Shown: positions 7,176-16,568 of the stretch, piece by piece
How the letters are laid out: each line of letters starts with the position of its first letter
Position numbering within the stretch: the stretch's first letter is position 1
NCBI GenBank assembly: GCA_028291455.1
Contig: JAQGHY010000201.1
Location: forward strand, 1-32,799
Length of the DNA: 32,799 bases
Direction: 5' to 3'
From: Rubritepida sp.
GTDB taxonomy: Bacteria; Pseudomonadota; Alphaproteobacteria; Acetobacterales; Acetobacteraceae
Notes under the pieces: model-generated
Databases searched by the model: none
What the model was told of the DNA's origin: nothing
The model's input: the letters and a program-made list of their open reading frames with translations, nothing else
Made by a program: the position numbers and the translations under genes

Positions 7176-8557
7176 CCCATCCGCATCGCGGCGCGGATTG
7201 CGCGGTGCAGCCCGGTGGCGTCGAGGTTGCTCGCCGTGCCGGTGCCGGGGGCATCGCTGCGCCAGACCAGGTGATCCGTCTCCACCCCGCCGCGCGCGAA
7301 GGGCAGCGCGGGGCGGTGGTCGCCGAAGGCTGCCAGCACGACGGGCCGGCCGCAGCTGCGCGCTGCTTCGGCCACCAGGCCCAACATGGCGTCGGTCTTG
7401 GCCATCCGCGCGCGCCAGACGGCGGTTGGGTCCTCGCCGCGCCAGGGGCCGTGGGCGGCGACTGTGATCGCGCAGAGGAAAGTCGGGGCCGTCGCGTCGC
7501 GCAGCTCCCACGCCAGGCGCTGGCCAAGCGCGGCATCGGTCACCAGCCCCTCCTCGCGCGGGGAATCGCGGAACTCCGCCTCGGCACCGAAATGGGCGAA
7601 GCCAAGGGCGGGCATCACGCGGTCGCGGCCGAAGAAGCGGGGGTCGTAGGGGTGCAGGCAGGAGGTCGCGTAGCCGGCGCCGCGCAGCGCCCAGGCCAGG
7701 GAAGCGACCGGCTTTCGCGCAAAGCGGAAGTAGGGGTTCAGCGCATCCAGACCTAGCGCGGCGTCGCCGAGCCCGCTCAGCACGCCGAATTCCGTCCGCA
7801 TCGTATTCGCGCCGAAACCAGGCACGGTCAGCCACCCGCGCACCATGGCTTCGGCGCTTAGCGCGTCCCAATGCGGCAGCAGGCCGGCCGGGGCTTCAGG
7901 GTCGAGCCCCCTCGGGTCGCAGAAGGATTCCAGCTGCAACAGGAGCAGATGAGGCTGCGCGGCGCCGGACGCGAAGATTGCCGGGGCCGGAGGATACGCG
8001 GCACGGCGCGCATCCCGTTCCACGGCGGCAAGGCGCGCATGCAGCGCGAAGGTGGCGAGCGGCCCATAGGCCGCCGAATCCGCTTCCGGCGTTCGTGCTA
8101 GGTCGGCAGGTAGCAGCCAGAGGGGACGCCAGAGGATTGCTGCCAGGGCCATAGCCGCAACGGCCAAAAGCCCGCGCATAGCCGGACTAAGCGCCAGCGG
8201 TCGCTCCAGCGCCACCAGCGCCACGAGAGAAAGCGTCACCGCGGTGGTGCCGCCCGCCACCATCTTCCTGCCCACGGCAGGCAGGTAGAACTTTGGATGC
8301 GCCACGACCTGCCACAGCAGCCCGCCATCGGTGAAGGCCAGCGGCTCCGCGAGCGCCGCGCGCTTGGCCCGATCCGCCACGTCCAGGAACACGCAGATCC
8401 CAGCCGCCGCCGCGCCCGCAAGCACGGGCCGCGACGTCGCCGCCGTCACCGCCAGCCACAACACCAAAAGCGGCGCGGCATCGAGCGCCACGAACGGCCC
8501 CAGCCGTGCCCCCGCGCCATGCCGGAGCCAAACCCACCCGGGCAGCACGGCCAGCAA
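7172..8557 (-). CDS. LtaS/MdoB-like membrane sulfatase-fold protein
   Basis: A membrane protein of about 461 residues. The N-terminal third has roughly five hydrophobic helices. The C-terminal part is an alkaline phosphatase/sulfatase-fold domain resembling lipoteichoic acid synthase and phosphoglycerol transferases. Visible motifs are LLLQLESFCDPRG, the nucleophile-type segment PGFGANTMRTEFGVLSGLG with a Thr after Asn, and the late metal-site region AAFGDHRPALP. It may transfer a phospho-group to a periplasmic glycan or lipid; the acceptor is unknown. The start is uncertain: no ATG fits after the upstream NIPSNAP gene, so the TTG at 8557 is used (GTG at 8548 is an alternative). It probably follows NIPSNAP in one transcript. 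Confidence 0.8.
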   Translation of the reverse strand: MLAVLPGWVWLRHGAGARLGPFVALDAAPLLVLWLAVTAATSRPVLAGAAAAGICVFLDVADRAKRAALAEPLAFTDGGLLWQVVAHPKFYLPAVGRKMVAGGTTAVTLSLVALVALERPLALSPAMRGLLAVAAMALAAILWRPLWLLPADLARTPEADSAAYGPLATFALHARLAAVERDARRAAYPPAPAIFASGAAQPHLLLLQLESFCDPRGLDPEAPAGLLPHWDALSAEAMVRGWLTVPGFGANTMRTEFGVLSGLGDAALGLDALNPYFRFARKPVASLAWALRGAGYATSCLHPYDPRFFGRDRVMPALGFAHFGAEAEFRDSPREEGLVTDAALGQRLAWELRDATAPTFLCAITVAAHGPWRGEDPTAVWRARMAKTDAMLGLVAEAARSCGRPVVLAAFGDHRPALPFARGGVETDHLVWRSDAPGTGTASNLDATGLHRAIRAAMRMG

Positions 8558-8598
8558 GCCGAGCAGCCAGTGCAGCCCAGCACTCAGCGGCGAAAGCC

Positions 8599-8931
8599 CT
8601 ACTTCTTCGCCTTGTGCGCCGTGAAGTGCGGAGCCTCGCGCATGATCCGATTCTCCATTTTCACCAGCTGCCCCGCCTCGGCCGCCGCCATCAGGAAGGC
8701 GCCCCATGCCGGATCGGCCGCCATGGCGCTGCGGCGCTGCTCGCGGTCGCCCTGATCCTTGTATTCCCAGAGGTGGACGACCGTGTTCAGCGCGCCCTCG
8801 ACGGTCGTGTACCAGCCGAGGCAGTTCTCCAGATACTTGAGCTGAAGCGGCCAGGCCTTCTCCTCATAGAGCTTCACGAAGCCGGCCATCTTGTTCGGCA
8901 GGCAGGTGTAGATGCGCAGATCGACGATCAT
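8599..8931 (-). CDS. NIPSNAP-family protein
   Basis: A 110-residue protein of the NIPSNAP family, a dimeric alpha/beta-barrel ferredoxin-like fold. The N-terminus MIVDLRIYTCLPNKMAGFVKLYEE is characteristic, as are VVHLWEYKDQGDREQRRSAM and the DPAWGAFL segment. The biochemical role of bacterial members is not established. The ATG at 8931 is supported by the family N-terminus. It is 59 bases downstream of the solute-binding protein gene on the same strand and could be part of the same transcript. Confidence 0.88.
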   Translation of the reverse strand: MIVDLRIYTCLPNKMAGFVKLYEEKAWPLQLKYLENCLGWYTTVEGALNTVVHLWEYKDQGDREQRRSAMAADPAWGAFLMAAAEAGQLVKMENRIMREAPHFTAHKAKK

Positions 8932-8990
8932 CGGACGTTTTCCCCTGGAGAATGATGTCCCATCATCGCCGCCTTGCGCATCGTGTCTAC

Positions 8991-10601
8991 CTACTGGAGA
9001 TCGATCGGCACCAGGTCCACGAACCAGGATTGCGGGCTGATGAAGTTGCGGACCCGTCGGTGCATCGCGCGCGGATTGAGGTCGTGCACGATGTAGAGCC
9101 AGGGCGGATTGTCCACGAGCCGCGTATGCGCCGCCGCATAGGCCGCGTTGAACTCCGCCTCCGTCGTCGCCCGTTCGAGCTGCGAGAACGCGGCCTCGAA
9201 TTGCGGATCGTTCCACTGCGGCCAATTGAAGCCGTTCGGCGGCACGAAGGCCTGGAGGAAGTAGCGCGCCATGACAGCCGCGTCGCTCGACGGCGAGGAG
9301 ACGTTGAGGCCCACCGAGCCCTGCAGGATCGCCGCACCCGGCGCCGTGCGCGTGGCGTTCAGCAGCGTGTTCCACTCCGTCACCTCGAAGGTGAGGTTCA
9401 CGCCGCAGGCCTCGCGCAGGTTCTGCTGCAGGAACTCGTTCATCGGCAGCGGCAGCATCTGGCCCGAGCCGGAGGTCGAGATCATCACCTTGAAGGCGAG
9501 CGGGCGCTGCGCGTTGTAGCCGGCTTCGGCCAACAGGCGCCGGCCGCGCGCGGCGTCGAAGGTGTAGCGGTTCTCGGGCGTGCCGAAGTTCGGATCGCTC
9601 GCCTTCAGCCAGCCGACGCTCGGCTCGGCCGTGCCGTTGAGCAGCTCCACCATGCCGGCACGGTCGACGCAGTAGTTCAGCGCCTGGCGCACGCGGACGT
9701 CGGCCAGCGGGCTGTTGCCGCCGGTCTGCATCAGATAGGGCCAGACATGCGGGTAGGAGCCGGTGGTGATGTTGAAGCCGGCCGTACGCAGCGAGGCGAT
9801 GGCGTCGGGCGGCGGCACCTCGATCCAGTCCACCTGGCCCGAACGGAGCGCCGCGAGCCGCGTCGTCGCCTCGGGCATGGGCAGCAGCAGGATGCGGTCC
9901 AGCCGCGGCACGCGGGCGCGGTCCCAGTAATCGGCGTTCTTGCTGAGCTCGACCGAGGTGCGGGGCACGAAGCGCGTGATGCGGAAGGGCCCGGTGCCGG
10001 CGGCCGGCAAGGTCGCGACACGCGCCCAGTCGCGGCCCGCCGTCTCGAAGCTCTGCGGCGAGGTGAAGAGGATATAGACCGCCATATACGGGAAGTAGCT
10101 GGCCGGCCGGTTGGTGCGGATCGCGATCGTGCGATCGTCGACTTTGCGGTAGCTCTCCATCAGCGGCACGCGGCCGCGGGTGATGGCGCCGCCGGCGCTG
10201 TCGAATTGTGGGCTGGCATTGTTGAAGTAGCGCTCGAGATTCCAGATCACGGCATCGGCGTTGAAGGCCGTGCCGTCATGGAACTTCACGCCCTCGCGCA
10301 GGGTGAACAGCCAGGTCTGCGGATCGGCCGGGTCCTGGCGCCAGGATTCCGCGAGCCCCGGGCGGAGCGTCGCCATACGGTCGGCGGTAGAGAGGTCCCA
10401 CAGGGCCAGGCCCTCGAAGATGGGGAAGCCGAGGAAGCGCATTCCCTCGAAGCCGTTGTTGGGCATGCCCGTGGTGGTCGGCACGTCGGCCGCCGTCATG
10501 GCGATGCGTAAGGTCCGCGGCGCGGGCGTTTGCGCCGGCACGGGAGCTGCAAGCAAGGCCGCGGCCAGACCGAGCCCGAGCGTTCGAAGGCGGAAATTCA
10601 T
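8991..10601 (-). CDS. ABC transporter solute-binding protein, family 5 (peptide/nickel type)
   Basis: A 536-residue periplasmic binding protein of the SBP_bac_5 family, which delivers peptides or other organic solutes to an ABC importer. A Sec-type signal is visible (LGLGLAAALLAAPVPAQT). Family hallmarks include the DPQTWLFTLREGVKFHDGTAFNADAVIWNLERY region near residues 90-120 and the VRQALNYCVDRAGMVELL segment. The ATG at 10601 is chosen over an upstream start because it precedes the signal peptide directly and follows GGGAGAGG. No permease or ATPase gene accompanies it in this window, so it is an orphan receptor; the ligand is unknown. Confidence 0.92.
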   Translation of the reverse strand: MNFRLRTLGLGLAAALLAAPVPAQTPAPRTLRIAMTAADVPTTTGMPNNGFEGMRFLGFPIFEGLALWDLSTADRMATLRPGLAESWRQDPADPQTWLFTLREGVKFHDGTAFNADAVIWNLERYFNNASPQFDSAGGAITRGRVPLMESYRKVDDRTIAIRTNRPASYFPYMAVYILFTSPQSFETAGRDWARVATLPAAGTGPFRITRFVPRTSVELSKNADYWDRARVPRLDRILLLPMPEATTRLAALRSGQVDWIEVPPPDAIASLRTAGFNITTGSYPHVWPYLMQTGGNSPLADVRVRQALNYCVDRAGMVELLNGTAEPSVGWLKASDPNFGTPENRYTFDAARGRRLLAEAGYNAQRPLAFKVMISTSGSGQMLPLPMNEFLQQNLREACGVNLTFEVTEWNTLLNATRTAPGAAILQGSVGLNVSSPSSDAAVMARYFLQAFVPPNGFNWPQWNDPQFEAAFSQLERATTEAEFNAAYAAAHTRLVDNPPWLYIVHDLNPRAMHRRVRNFISPQSWFVDLVPIDLQ

Positions 10602-10724
10602 GGCAGGCCTCTCCCTGGACGACGAGGCATGGAAGGCTGCGGGGAATGCCGGCACAAGCCGGGAAATGAGGCATCGCGGGCCTTCGCCGACCGCTCTGCC
10701 CAATCCCCGCGCAGCTTCCGCCCG

Positions 10725-12350
10725 TCATCCAGGCAGGGAAAAATCCTTCCACTGTCGTTTCAGTTCCGCCTTCCACAGCTTGCCCGTGGCGGTCAGCGGC
10801 AAGGTCTCCACGAATTCCACGCGGTCCGGCATCCACCACTTCGCCACCTTGCCCTCCAACACCGCCAGGATGCTCTCCGGCGTCGGGTCCGTCCCGTCCC
10901 GGCGGACGACCAGCAGCAGCGGCCGCTCGTCCCATTTGGGATGATGCACCGGGATGGCGGCGGCCAGCGCGACGTCGGGATGGCCCATCGCCAGGTTCTC
11001 CAGCGTGATGGAGCTGATCCATTCGCCGCCGGATTTGATGACGTCCTTGGCGCGATCGACGATCTCGATCTCGCCCAGAGCATCCAGCGTGACCACGTCT
11101 CCTGTGCGGAACCAGCCGTCCTCCGTCACGGCCGGATCGCTCTCGTGGTTGAAGTACCCGGCCGCGACCCAGTGGCCGCGGACCTCCAGCTCGCCGAAGG
11201 CCACCTCGTCCTGCGCGATGGGCTTGCCGCTCCCGTCGAGCACGCGGAAATCAACGCCGAACTGCGGGCGGCCCTGCTTGCGGCTGTAGTCGAGGAAGCG
11301 GGCTGCATCCCAGTCGGCGTTCTCGGCCTTGCGGGAGTTCACGCTGCCGAGCGGGCTGATCTCCGTCATGCCCCAGGCGTGCAGGATGTTCACGCCGTAT
11401 TCCCCGAGGAAGCCCCCGGTGACGGACACCGGCAGCGCCGTGCCGCCCACCACCAGGCGCGGCGGCTTGGCGAACTTCCGAGAAGGGTCCGCGCCCAGCC
11501 ATTGCAGCAGCAGCGTCCAGATCGTCGGCACGCCGGCGGAGAAGGTAACGCCCTCCTCCTCGAAGAGCCGGAACAGGCTGGCGGGGTCGAGCTTTGGGCC
11601 CGGCAGCACCAGCGAGGCGCCGGCCATCGGCGCGGCATAGGGGATGCCCCAGGCATTCACATGGAACATCGGCACCACGGGCATCGCCACGTCGAGGGCG
11701 GAGAGCGCGAACACGTCGGGCTGGATCGACGCCATGGCATGCAGAACGGTGGATCGGTGCGAGTAGAGCACCCCCTTCGGCATGCCCGTCGTGCCCGAGG
11801 TGTAGCAGAGCGACGACGCGGAGCGTTCGTCCAGCTCCGGCCAGCCGTAATCCCCGGACTCGGCGGCGCAGAGGGCGCCCTGTTCCAGCACTTCCACCGG
11901 CAGGTCGGGCAGGGGCGCAGGCCGCATCAGCACCACCGCGCGAAGCGACTTCGGCAGCCGGCCCGCCACGGCCATCAGCGCCGGCAGCACGGCGGGGTCG
12001 ACGAAGAGATGCGTATCGCCCGCATCCTCCAGGATATGGACGATCTGGTCCGGGAACAGACGCGGATTCACCGTGTGCAGCACCGCCCCCATGCCGGAGA
12101 CGGCGTAATAAAGCTCCAGATGCTCGCGCGAATTCCAGCCGAGGGTCGCGATCCGCTCGCCGGGCTTCACCCCGCGCCGGATCAGCGCCTGGGCGAGCTT
12201 GGCGGCGCCCTGCTCGACGTCCGGCCAGGTGCTGCGGCTAACCACGCCCTCGGCATCGGCAGAGACGATCTTCGCGCCGCGATGGTGCCTGGCCGCATGG
12301 CGCAGGATGGATGAGACGAGGAGCGGATGCTCCTGCATCAGTCCGAGCAT
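10725..12350 (-). CDS. Acyl-CoA ligase (AMP-forming), AlkK/DmdB-like
   Basis: A 541-residue ATP-dependent acyl-CoA synthetase of the ANL superfamily. It adenylates a carboxylic acid and transfers it to CoA. The phosphate-binding loop [17 protein letters not shown] and the hinge region [34 protein letters not shown] are intact, as is the C-terminal lysine region [15 protein letters not shown]. The N-terminus [23 protein letters not shown] resembles medium-chain acyl-CoA ligases and 3-methylmercaptopropionyl-CoA ligases. The chain-length preference cannot be read from sequence. It is transcribed in the same direction as the downstream solute-binding protein but separated from it by 123 bases with no gene. 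Confidence 0.92.
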   Translation of the reverse strand: MLGLMQEHPLLVSSILRHAARHHRGAKIVSADAEGVVSRSTWPDVEQGAAKLAQALIRRGVKPGERIATLGWNSREHLELYYAVSGMGAVLHTVNPRLFPDQIVHILEDAGDTHLFVDPAVLPALMAVAGRLPKSLRAVVLMRPAPLPDLPVEVLEQGALCAAESGDYGWPELDERSASSLCYTSGTTGMPKGVLYSHRSTVLHAMASIQPDVFALSALDVAMPVVPMFHVNAWGIPYAAPMAGASLVLPGPKLDPASLFRLFEEEGVTFSAGVPTIWTLLLQWLGADPSRKFAKPPRLVVGGTALPVSVTGGFLGEYGVNILHAWGMTEISPLGSVNSRKAENADWDAARFLDYSRKQGRPQFGVDFRVLDGSGKPIAQDEVAFGELEVRGHWVAAGYFNHESDPAVTEDGWFRTGDVVTLDALGEIEIVDRAKDVIKSGGEWISSITLENLAMGHPDVALAAAIPVHHPKWDERPLLLVVRRDGTDPTPESILAVLEGKVAKWWMPDRVEFVETLPLTATGKLWKAELKRQWKDFSLPG

Positions 12351-12411
12351 GACGTTCCCCCTATTTCGTTGGGAACATCATGGCGGGGCAGATCGCATTC
12401 AGTCCATCGCG

Positions 12412-12588
12412 CTAACGCGGCGGCCGGTCGCGGTCCATGATGACCTGCCCGCCGGTCGTGATCTCGCCGGTTCGCAGGTCCGGGCGGCCGAGCGGCGTAT
12501 CCGGCACGCCCGAGGCGCCGGGGCGCGTATCGAGCCCCGCGCAGGCGGCCGGCAGCAGCAGCAGGAGCGCCAAGGGAAGGTATCGCAT
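12412..12588 (-). CDS. Small putative lipoprotein (58 aa)
   Basis: A 58-residue open frame, read directly from the minus strand. It begins with a classic signal sequence: MRYLP, a run of leucines, then PAAC at residues 13-16, where Cys16 would be the lipidated residue. The -3 position is Pro, slightly off the lipobox consensus. The remaining 42 residues are polar and rich in Gly, Pro, Arg and Asp, with [14 protein letters not shown] at the end. It starts six bases after the stop of the Bug receptor gene, and a GGAG site overlaps that stop, so the two are likely co-translated. No known family is recognised. It is a plausible small outer-membrane or periplasmic anchor protein. Confidence 0.7.
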   Translation of the reverse strand: MRYLPLALLLLLPAACAGLDTRPGASGVPDTPLGRPDLRTGEITTGGQVIMDRDRPPR

Positions 12589-12594
12589 GATCGT

Positions 12595-13557
12595 CTACTC
12601 CGCTCGGATGTTGGAGCCGCGGATCAACTCGCCCCACATCCCGGTTTCGCGCGCCAGCAGGTCGCGCAGGTAGCCGGCATCGCCGGTGACGACGTCCACA
12701 CCCTGCTCCGCCATGCGGGAACGCAGGGTGGCATCCTCGGTTGCCGCGTGCAGGGCGGCGCTCAGCTTGCGGATCACCGGCTCCGGCGTGCCGGCGGGCG
12801 CAAAGAGGCCCTGCCAGAAGATGGCCTCGAACCCCGGCACGGTATCGGCCACCGGCGGCAGCTCCGGCGCCATGGAGCTGCGCGTGGTGGAGGAGATGGC
12901 GAGGCCGCGCGTGGCGCCCTCGCGCATGGTCGGCAGCGATTCCAGCAGGGCCTGGAACATCGCGTGGATGCGGCCCGCGCGCAGCTCGATCAGCGCGGGC
13001 GTGCCGCCGCGGAAGGGAACATGCACCACGTCGATCCCGGTGCGCGCGGCGAAGAGCGCCAGCGCCAGGTGGTTCACCGCACCGGTGCCGCTGCTGCCGA
13101 AGTTCAGCTTCCCCGGATTGGCCTTGCAATAGGCGATGAGCTCGGCGGTGTTTCGCACCGGCAGGTCGGGATGGACGTGCAGGGCGAATGCGGAGCGGAA
13201 GATCATGCCCACCGGCACCAGCTCGCGCATCGGCTCGCGCGGGGTGAGGTTGGGCTGCAGGCCGGGGTTGATGGCCAGCGTCGAGGTGCCCATCAGCAGC
13301 GTGTAGCCGTCGGGCCGCGCCTGCGAGACATAGGTATTGGCGATGGCCGTCGCGGCGCCGACGCGGTTTTCGATCACCACGGGCACGCCCAGTTCGCGCT
13401 CCATGCGCTGGGCTACGGCGCGGCTGGTGACATCCGTCACGCCACCGGGCGCATAGCCGGAGGCGGCCACGATCGCTCGGGTCGGGAAGCCCTCCTGGGC
13501 GAGAGCCGGCGTGGCGAGCAGGGCTGGCGTCGCCAGAATGGCGCGGCGGGTTGTCAT
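12595..13557 (-). CDS. Bug/TctC-family tripartite tricarboxylate-type solute-binding protein
   Basis: A 320-residue periplasmic binding protein of the Bug (TctC) family, which binds small carboxylates or related solutes. A signal peptide with RR ([21 protein letters not shown]) is present. Family signatures include [39 protein letters not shown] and the [18 protein letters not shown] loop. The ATG at 13557 is supported by a GGAGG site. No TctA/TctB membrane partner is nearby, as is common for this expanded family. It is divergent from phnC across 188 bases, and the small lipoprotein gene follows it directly. Confidence 0.92.
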   Translation of the reverse strand: MTTRRAILATPALLATPALAQEGFPTRAIVAASGYAPGGVTDVTSRAVAQRMERELGVPVVIENRVGAATAIANTYVSQARPDGYTLLMGTSTLAINPGLQPNLTPREPMRELVPVGMIFRSAFALHVHPDLPVRNTAELIAYCKANPGKLNFGSSGTGAVNHLALALFAARTGIDVVHVPFRGGTPALIELRAGRIHAMFQALLESLPTMREGATRGLAISSTTRSSMAPELPPVADTVPGFEAIFWQGLFAPAGTPEPVIRKLSAALHAATEDATLRSRMAEQGVDVVTGDAGYLRDLLARETGMWGELIRGSNIRAE

Positions 13558-13745
13558 GGCGTCCTCCGAAATTGCTTTGTTGGCTGCGAAGGTGGCTGCC
13601 GCGGGGCCTGCGTGCAACCATCGGTACGGCGCCCGCCGGATTACTTCTGGGACGCATGGGGCGGCTGCCATCATCCCTTCGCTGAACCGTCATCGCCATG
13701 CAACAAGACGCGCCTAAGTCCCCGCCCCATGCGACGGAGAGAGCG

Positions 13746-14573
13746 ATGCTCGAAATCGAAGGCCTGACACGACGCTTCGGATCGGTGAAAGCCGTGGACG
13801 GGGTGAGCCTCAGCGTGCCCGCCGGGCAGATGGTGGGCGTGATCGGCCGTTCCGGCGCCGGCAAGTCCACATTGCTGCGCCTTATCAACCGCCTGACCGA
13901 ACCCACCGAAGGGCGTATTCTCTTCGAGGGGCGCGACGTCACCAAGCTGCGCGGCAAGGACCTGCGCGACTGGCGCACCGGCTGCGCCATGATCTTCCAG
14001 CAGTTCAACCTGGTGCAGCGCCTCGACGTGCTGACAAACGTGCTCATCGGCCGGCTGAACCACCGCCACGGCGTGCTGGCCAAGCTCGGCTCGCTGCTCT
14101 GCCAGTTCTCCCCCGAGGAACGGGCGATGGCCCTGTCCACGCTGGAACGCTTCGACCTGCTGAGCACGGCATTGCAGCGTTCCGACACGCTCTCCGGCGG
14201 CCAGCAGCAGCGCGTGGCGATCTGCCGTGCGCTGATGCAGCAGCCACGCATCATCCTGGCCGACGAGCCGATCGCCAGCCTCGATCCGCGCAACGCCCGC
14301 ACGGTGATGGATGCGCTGGCCCAGGTGAACAAGCGCGACGGCATCACGGTGCTGGTGAACCTGCATCACCTTGATACCGCGCGGGAATACTGCACCCGGG
14401 TCGTCGCCATGCAGCAGGGCCGCGTGGTGTTCGACGGTGCGCCCTCCGAACTGAATGCGGCGCGGATCACGCAGATCTACGGCATCAGCGAGGCCGAGTT
14501 CCAGGCCGAGGCTGCCGCCGCCGTGAAAGCCGCCCCCGATTTCGACTTGCCACGCCAGTCGGCGCTGGCCTGA
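13746..14573 (+). CDS. phnC: Phosphonate-type ABC transporter ATPase PhnC
   Basis: A 275-residue ABC ATPase that would energise phosphonate or phosphite import. Walker A is at residues 34-42 (GRSGAGKST), the Q-loop at IFQQFNLV, the ABC signature LSGGQQQR at 149-156 and Walker B with the catalytic Glu at RIILADE (168-174). The H-loop is in LVNLHHLD. The segment [20 protein letters not shown] is highly typical of PhnC. The ATG at 13746 is preferred because [12 protein letters not shown] is the family N-terminus and GGAGAGAG precedes it; an ATG at 13698 would add 16 residues. It heads the phnC-phnD-phnE-phnE operon. Confidence 0.95.
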   Translation: MLEIEGLTRRFGSVKAVDGVSLSVPAGQMVGVIGRSGAGKSTLLRLINRLTEPTEGRILFEGRDVTKLRGKDLRDWRTGCAMIFQQFNLVQRLDVLTNVLIGRLNHRHGVLAKLGSLLCQFSPEERAMALSTLERFDLLSTALQRSDTLSGGQQQRVAICRALMQQPRIILADEPIASLDPRNARTVMDALAQVNKRDGITVLVNLHHLDTAREYCTRVVAMQQGRVVFDGAPSELNAARITQIYGISEAEFQAEAAAAVKAAPDFDLPRQSALA

Positions 14574-14589
14574 ACACCACACGGAGACG

Positions 14590-15615
14590 ATGCACATGAT
14601 GAACCGCCGCACCCTCGGTGCGCTGACGCTCGGTGCCAGCCTGGCACCGCAGCTGGTCCGCGCCCAGCCGGCCACTCCGGCGGCAGCCGAGCCGACACCG
14701 CGCCGTACGCCCGACGCCAGCGTCGCCATGCCCGCCACCGGCCGCAAGGCCTGGGCCACGCAGGTTCCGACGCTGCGCATCGGCCTCCTCGGCGGCGAGA
14801 ACGAAGCCGACCGCATGGGCCGCTTCGGCCCCTACCAGACCCTGTTGCAGGAGACCTTCCAGGTCCCCGTGCGCCTCTTCCCCGCCAGCGATTATGCCGG
14901 CGTGCTGCAGGCCTTTTCGGCCAAGCAGATCGAAATGTCCTCGCTCGGCGCTTCCGGCTATGCCGGCGCCTGGCTCGACACCAATGGCGGCATCGAGCCG
15001 CTGGTGGTGCCCGAGGAGAACGACGGCTCCATCGCCTACAAGTCCGTGATGATCGTGCGCAGCGACAGCGGGATCATGAACCTCGAGCAGATGCGCGGCA
15101 AAAGCCTCGCCTGGGCCGATCCGAATTCCACCAGCGGCTACCTGATCCCCCGCTTCGCGCTGCGCCGCCAGGGCATCGGCGTCGAGAACGGCCAGTACTT
15201 CTCGCGCACCGGCTTCGGCGGCGGGCATGAGCAGGCGGTCGTGGCCGTGCTGCAGCGCCAGTACGACGGCGCGGTGACCTGGGTGTCGGGCCAGGGCGAG
15301 GCTTCGCAGGGCTACAGCCGCGGCAATATCCGCGCGATGGTGGACAAGGGCATGCTGAACATGGCCGATATCCGCATCCTCTGGATGTCCGATCCGATCC
15401 CGAACGGCCCGCTCGCCGCGCGCACGGACCTGCCGGCCTCGTTCAAGGAAGACATGAAGCTCTTCCACCTGGCGCTGCCGAAGTCGCATCCCGCGATCTA
15501 CGAGCAGATCGAGCGCGGCGGCGGCCTGGGCTATCGCGAGGCGACACATTCGCTGTTCCAGATCATCGTCGATCTGCGCCGCGAGGAAGCGGTAGAGCGC
15601 CGCCGAAGGAGCTGA
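14590..15615 (+). CDS. phnD: Phosphonate-type ABC transporter substrate-binding protein PhnD
   Basis: A periplasmic receptor of about 341 residues for the PhnCE transporter. The N-terminus has a twin-arginine-like signal (MNRRTLGALTLGASL, cleavage near VRAQP), followed by an alanine/proline-rich linker to about residue 50 and then LRIGLLGGENEADRMGRF. The segments LASDYAGV-like (FPASDYAGVLQAF), IEMSSLGASGY and ADPNSTSGYLIPRF match PhnD pocket regions. The exact ligand (phosphonate, phosphite or other) cannot be read. Three closely spaced ATGs (14590, 14596, 14599) are possible starts; the GGAGA site spaces best with 14596. It is 16 bases after phnC. Confidence 0.93.
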   Translation: MHMMNRRTLGALTLGASLAPQLVRAQPATPAAAEPTPRRTPDASVAMPATGRKAWATQVPTLRIGLLGGENEADRMGRFGPYQTLLQETFQVPVRLFPASDYAGVLQAFSAKQIEMSSLGASGYAGAWLDTNGGIEPLVVPEENDGSIAYKSVMIVRSDSGIMNLEQMRGKSLAWADPNSTSGYLIPRFALRRQGIGVENGQYFSRTGFGGGHEQAVVAVLQRQYDGAVTWVSGQGEASQGYSRGNIRAMVDKGMLNMADIRILWMSDPIPNGPLAARTDLPASFKEDMKLFHLALPKSHPAIYEQIERGGGLGYREATHSLFQIIVDLRREEAVERRRRS

Positions 15616-15624
15616 TTTTTCTTG

Positions 15625-15650
15625 CCCACGGGCGTACCAGCGCCCGTGGG
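15625..15650 (+). terminator. Perfect 10-bp hairpin between phnD and phnE
   Basis: CCCACGGGCG and CGCCCGTGGG pair perfectly around a six-base loop just after phnD. On the plus strand the stem is followed by TGTTCTG rather than a clear T-run, and a TTTTTCTT stretch sits before it. It may be a partial terminator or an mRNA-stabilising element that keeps the binding protein in excess over the permeases, a pattern known for ABC operons. Its role here is inferred. Confidence 0.5.
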
Positions 15651-15692
15651 TGTTCTGCGCGTCCCGCTTAGTCCTATGAGTGCACTAACCCG

Positions 15693-16568
15693 ATGATTTC
15701 ACCCGCCATCCACGTCCAGGAAGCCGCTTTCCGGGAGCTTCGGCGGCAGCGTCGCAATGCGACCCTTATCGGTGGCGCCGTTCTGCTGGTCTGCCTGCTG
15801 GTCGCGGCACGGGTCAGCGAGTTTTACCCCTCCTCGCTGATCGCGGGAGCGCCGCGCATCGGCGAGTACTTCGCAAAAATCCTGCCTTCGTTGGAGTGGA
15901 GCAAGCTCTTCGCCGGCACCGGCACCGAGGGCAGCATCGCCTTCTGGCTTTACCGCCTCGACGCCTGGGCGCTGCTGCTGCTCGAGACGGCGCAGATGGC
16001 GGCGCTGGCGACGCTGGGCGGCGCCGCGGTGGCGCTGCTGCTCGCCTTTCCGGCCGCGAAGAACCTGGGCGCGCCTGGCTGGGTCTTCCAGCTCGCGCGG
16101 CGCTTCCTCGAAGCCACGCGCACCGTGCCCGAGATCGTCTTCGCCCTCATCTTCGTCTGGGCCTTCGGCGTGGGCGCGCTGGCCGGCATCCTCGCCATCG
16201 CGCTGCACACGACCGGCGCCCTCGGCAAGCTCTTCGCGGATGCGATGGAGAACGTCGAGATGCGGCCCTGGGACGGCATCCGCGCCACAGGCGCCACCTG
16301 GTTCGAGGCCTGCCGCTTCGCCATAGCCCCCGCCGCCCTGCCGGACCTGCTGAGCTACGCGCTGCTGCGCTTCGAGATCAACCTGCGCTCCGCCAGCGTC
16401 ATCGGCTTCGTCGGCGCGGGCGGCATCGGCGAGGAACTCTACAAGGTGATCTCCTTCAACTACTACGAGGAGATCAGCGCCATCATCCTGCTGGTGATCC
16501 TCGCGGTCGTGGCGATCGACATGACCTCCGAACGGCTGCGCCGGCGCGTTATCGAGGCGGTCGCATGA
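15693..16568 (+). CDS. phnE: Phosphonate-type ABC transporter permease PhnE (first copy)
   Basis: A 291-residue inner-membrane permease. After a basic N-terminus there are about six hydrophobic segments. The coupling (EAA-type) loop is visible in the region ADAMENVEMRPWDGIRATGATWFEACRF and further on in IGFVGAGGIGEELYKVI, a PhnE hallmark. It would form the channel for PhnD-delivered substrate, probably as a heterodimer with the next gene product. It lies 77 bases after phnD, across the hairpin, and its stop overlaps the next start by four bases (ATGA). Confidence 0.93.
   Translation: MISPAIHVQEAAFRELRRQRRNATLIGGAVLLVCLLVAARVSEFYPSSLIAGAPRIGEYFAKILPSLEWSKLFAGTGTEGSIAFWLYRLDAWALLLLETAQMAALATLGGAAVALLLAFPAAKNLGAPGWVFQLARRFLEATRTVPEIVFALIFVWAFGVGALAGILAIALHTTGALGKLFADAMENVEMRPWDGIRATGATWFEACRFAIAPAALPDLLSYALLRFEINLRSASVIGFVGAGGIGEELYKVISFNYYEEISAIILLVILAVVAIDMTSERLRRRVIEAVA

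Noticed and set aside
8952..10511. Plus-strand 519-residue frame opposite the solute-binding protein
   Set aside because: It is His/Arg/Gly-rich shadow sequence without domain features; the opposite strand encodes a complete SBP_bac_5 protein with a signal peptide.
10602..10724. Terminator between the acyl-CoA ligase and solute-binding protein genes
   Set aside because: Only a 5-bp stem (CCGGC/GCCGG) without a T-run was seen, too weak in GC-rich sequence to support a call.
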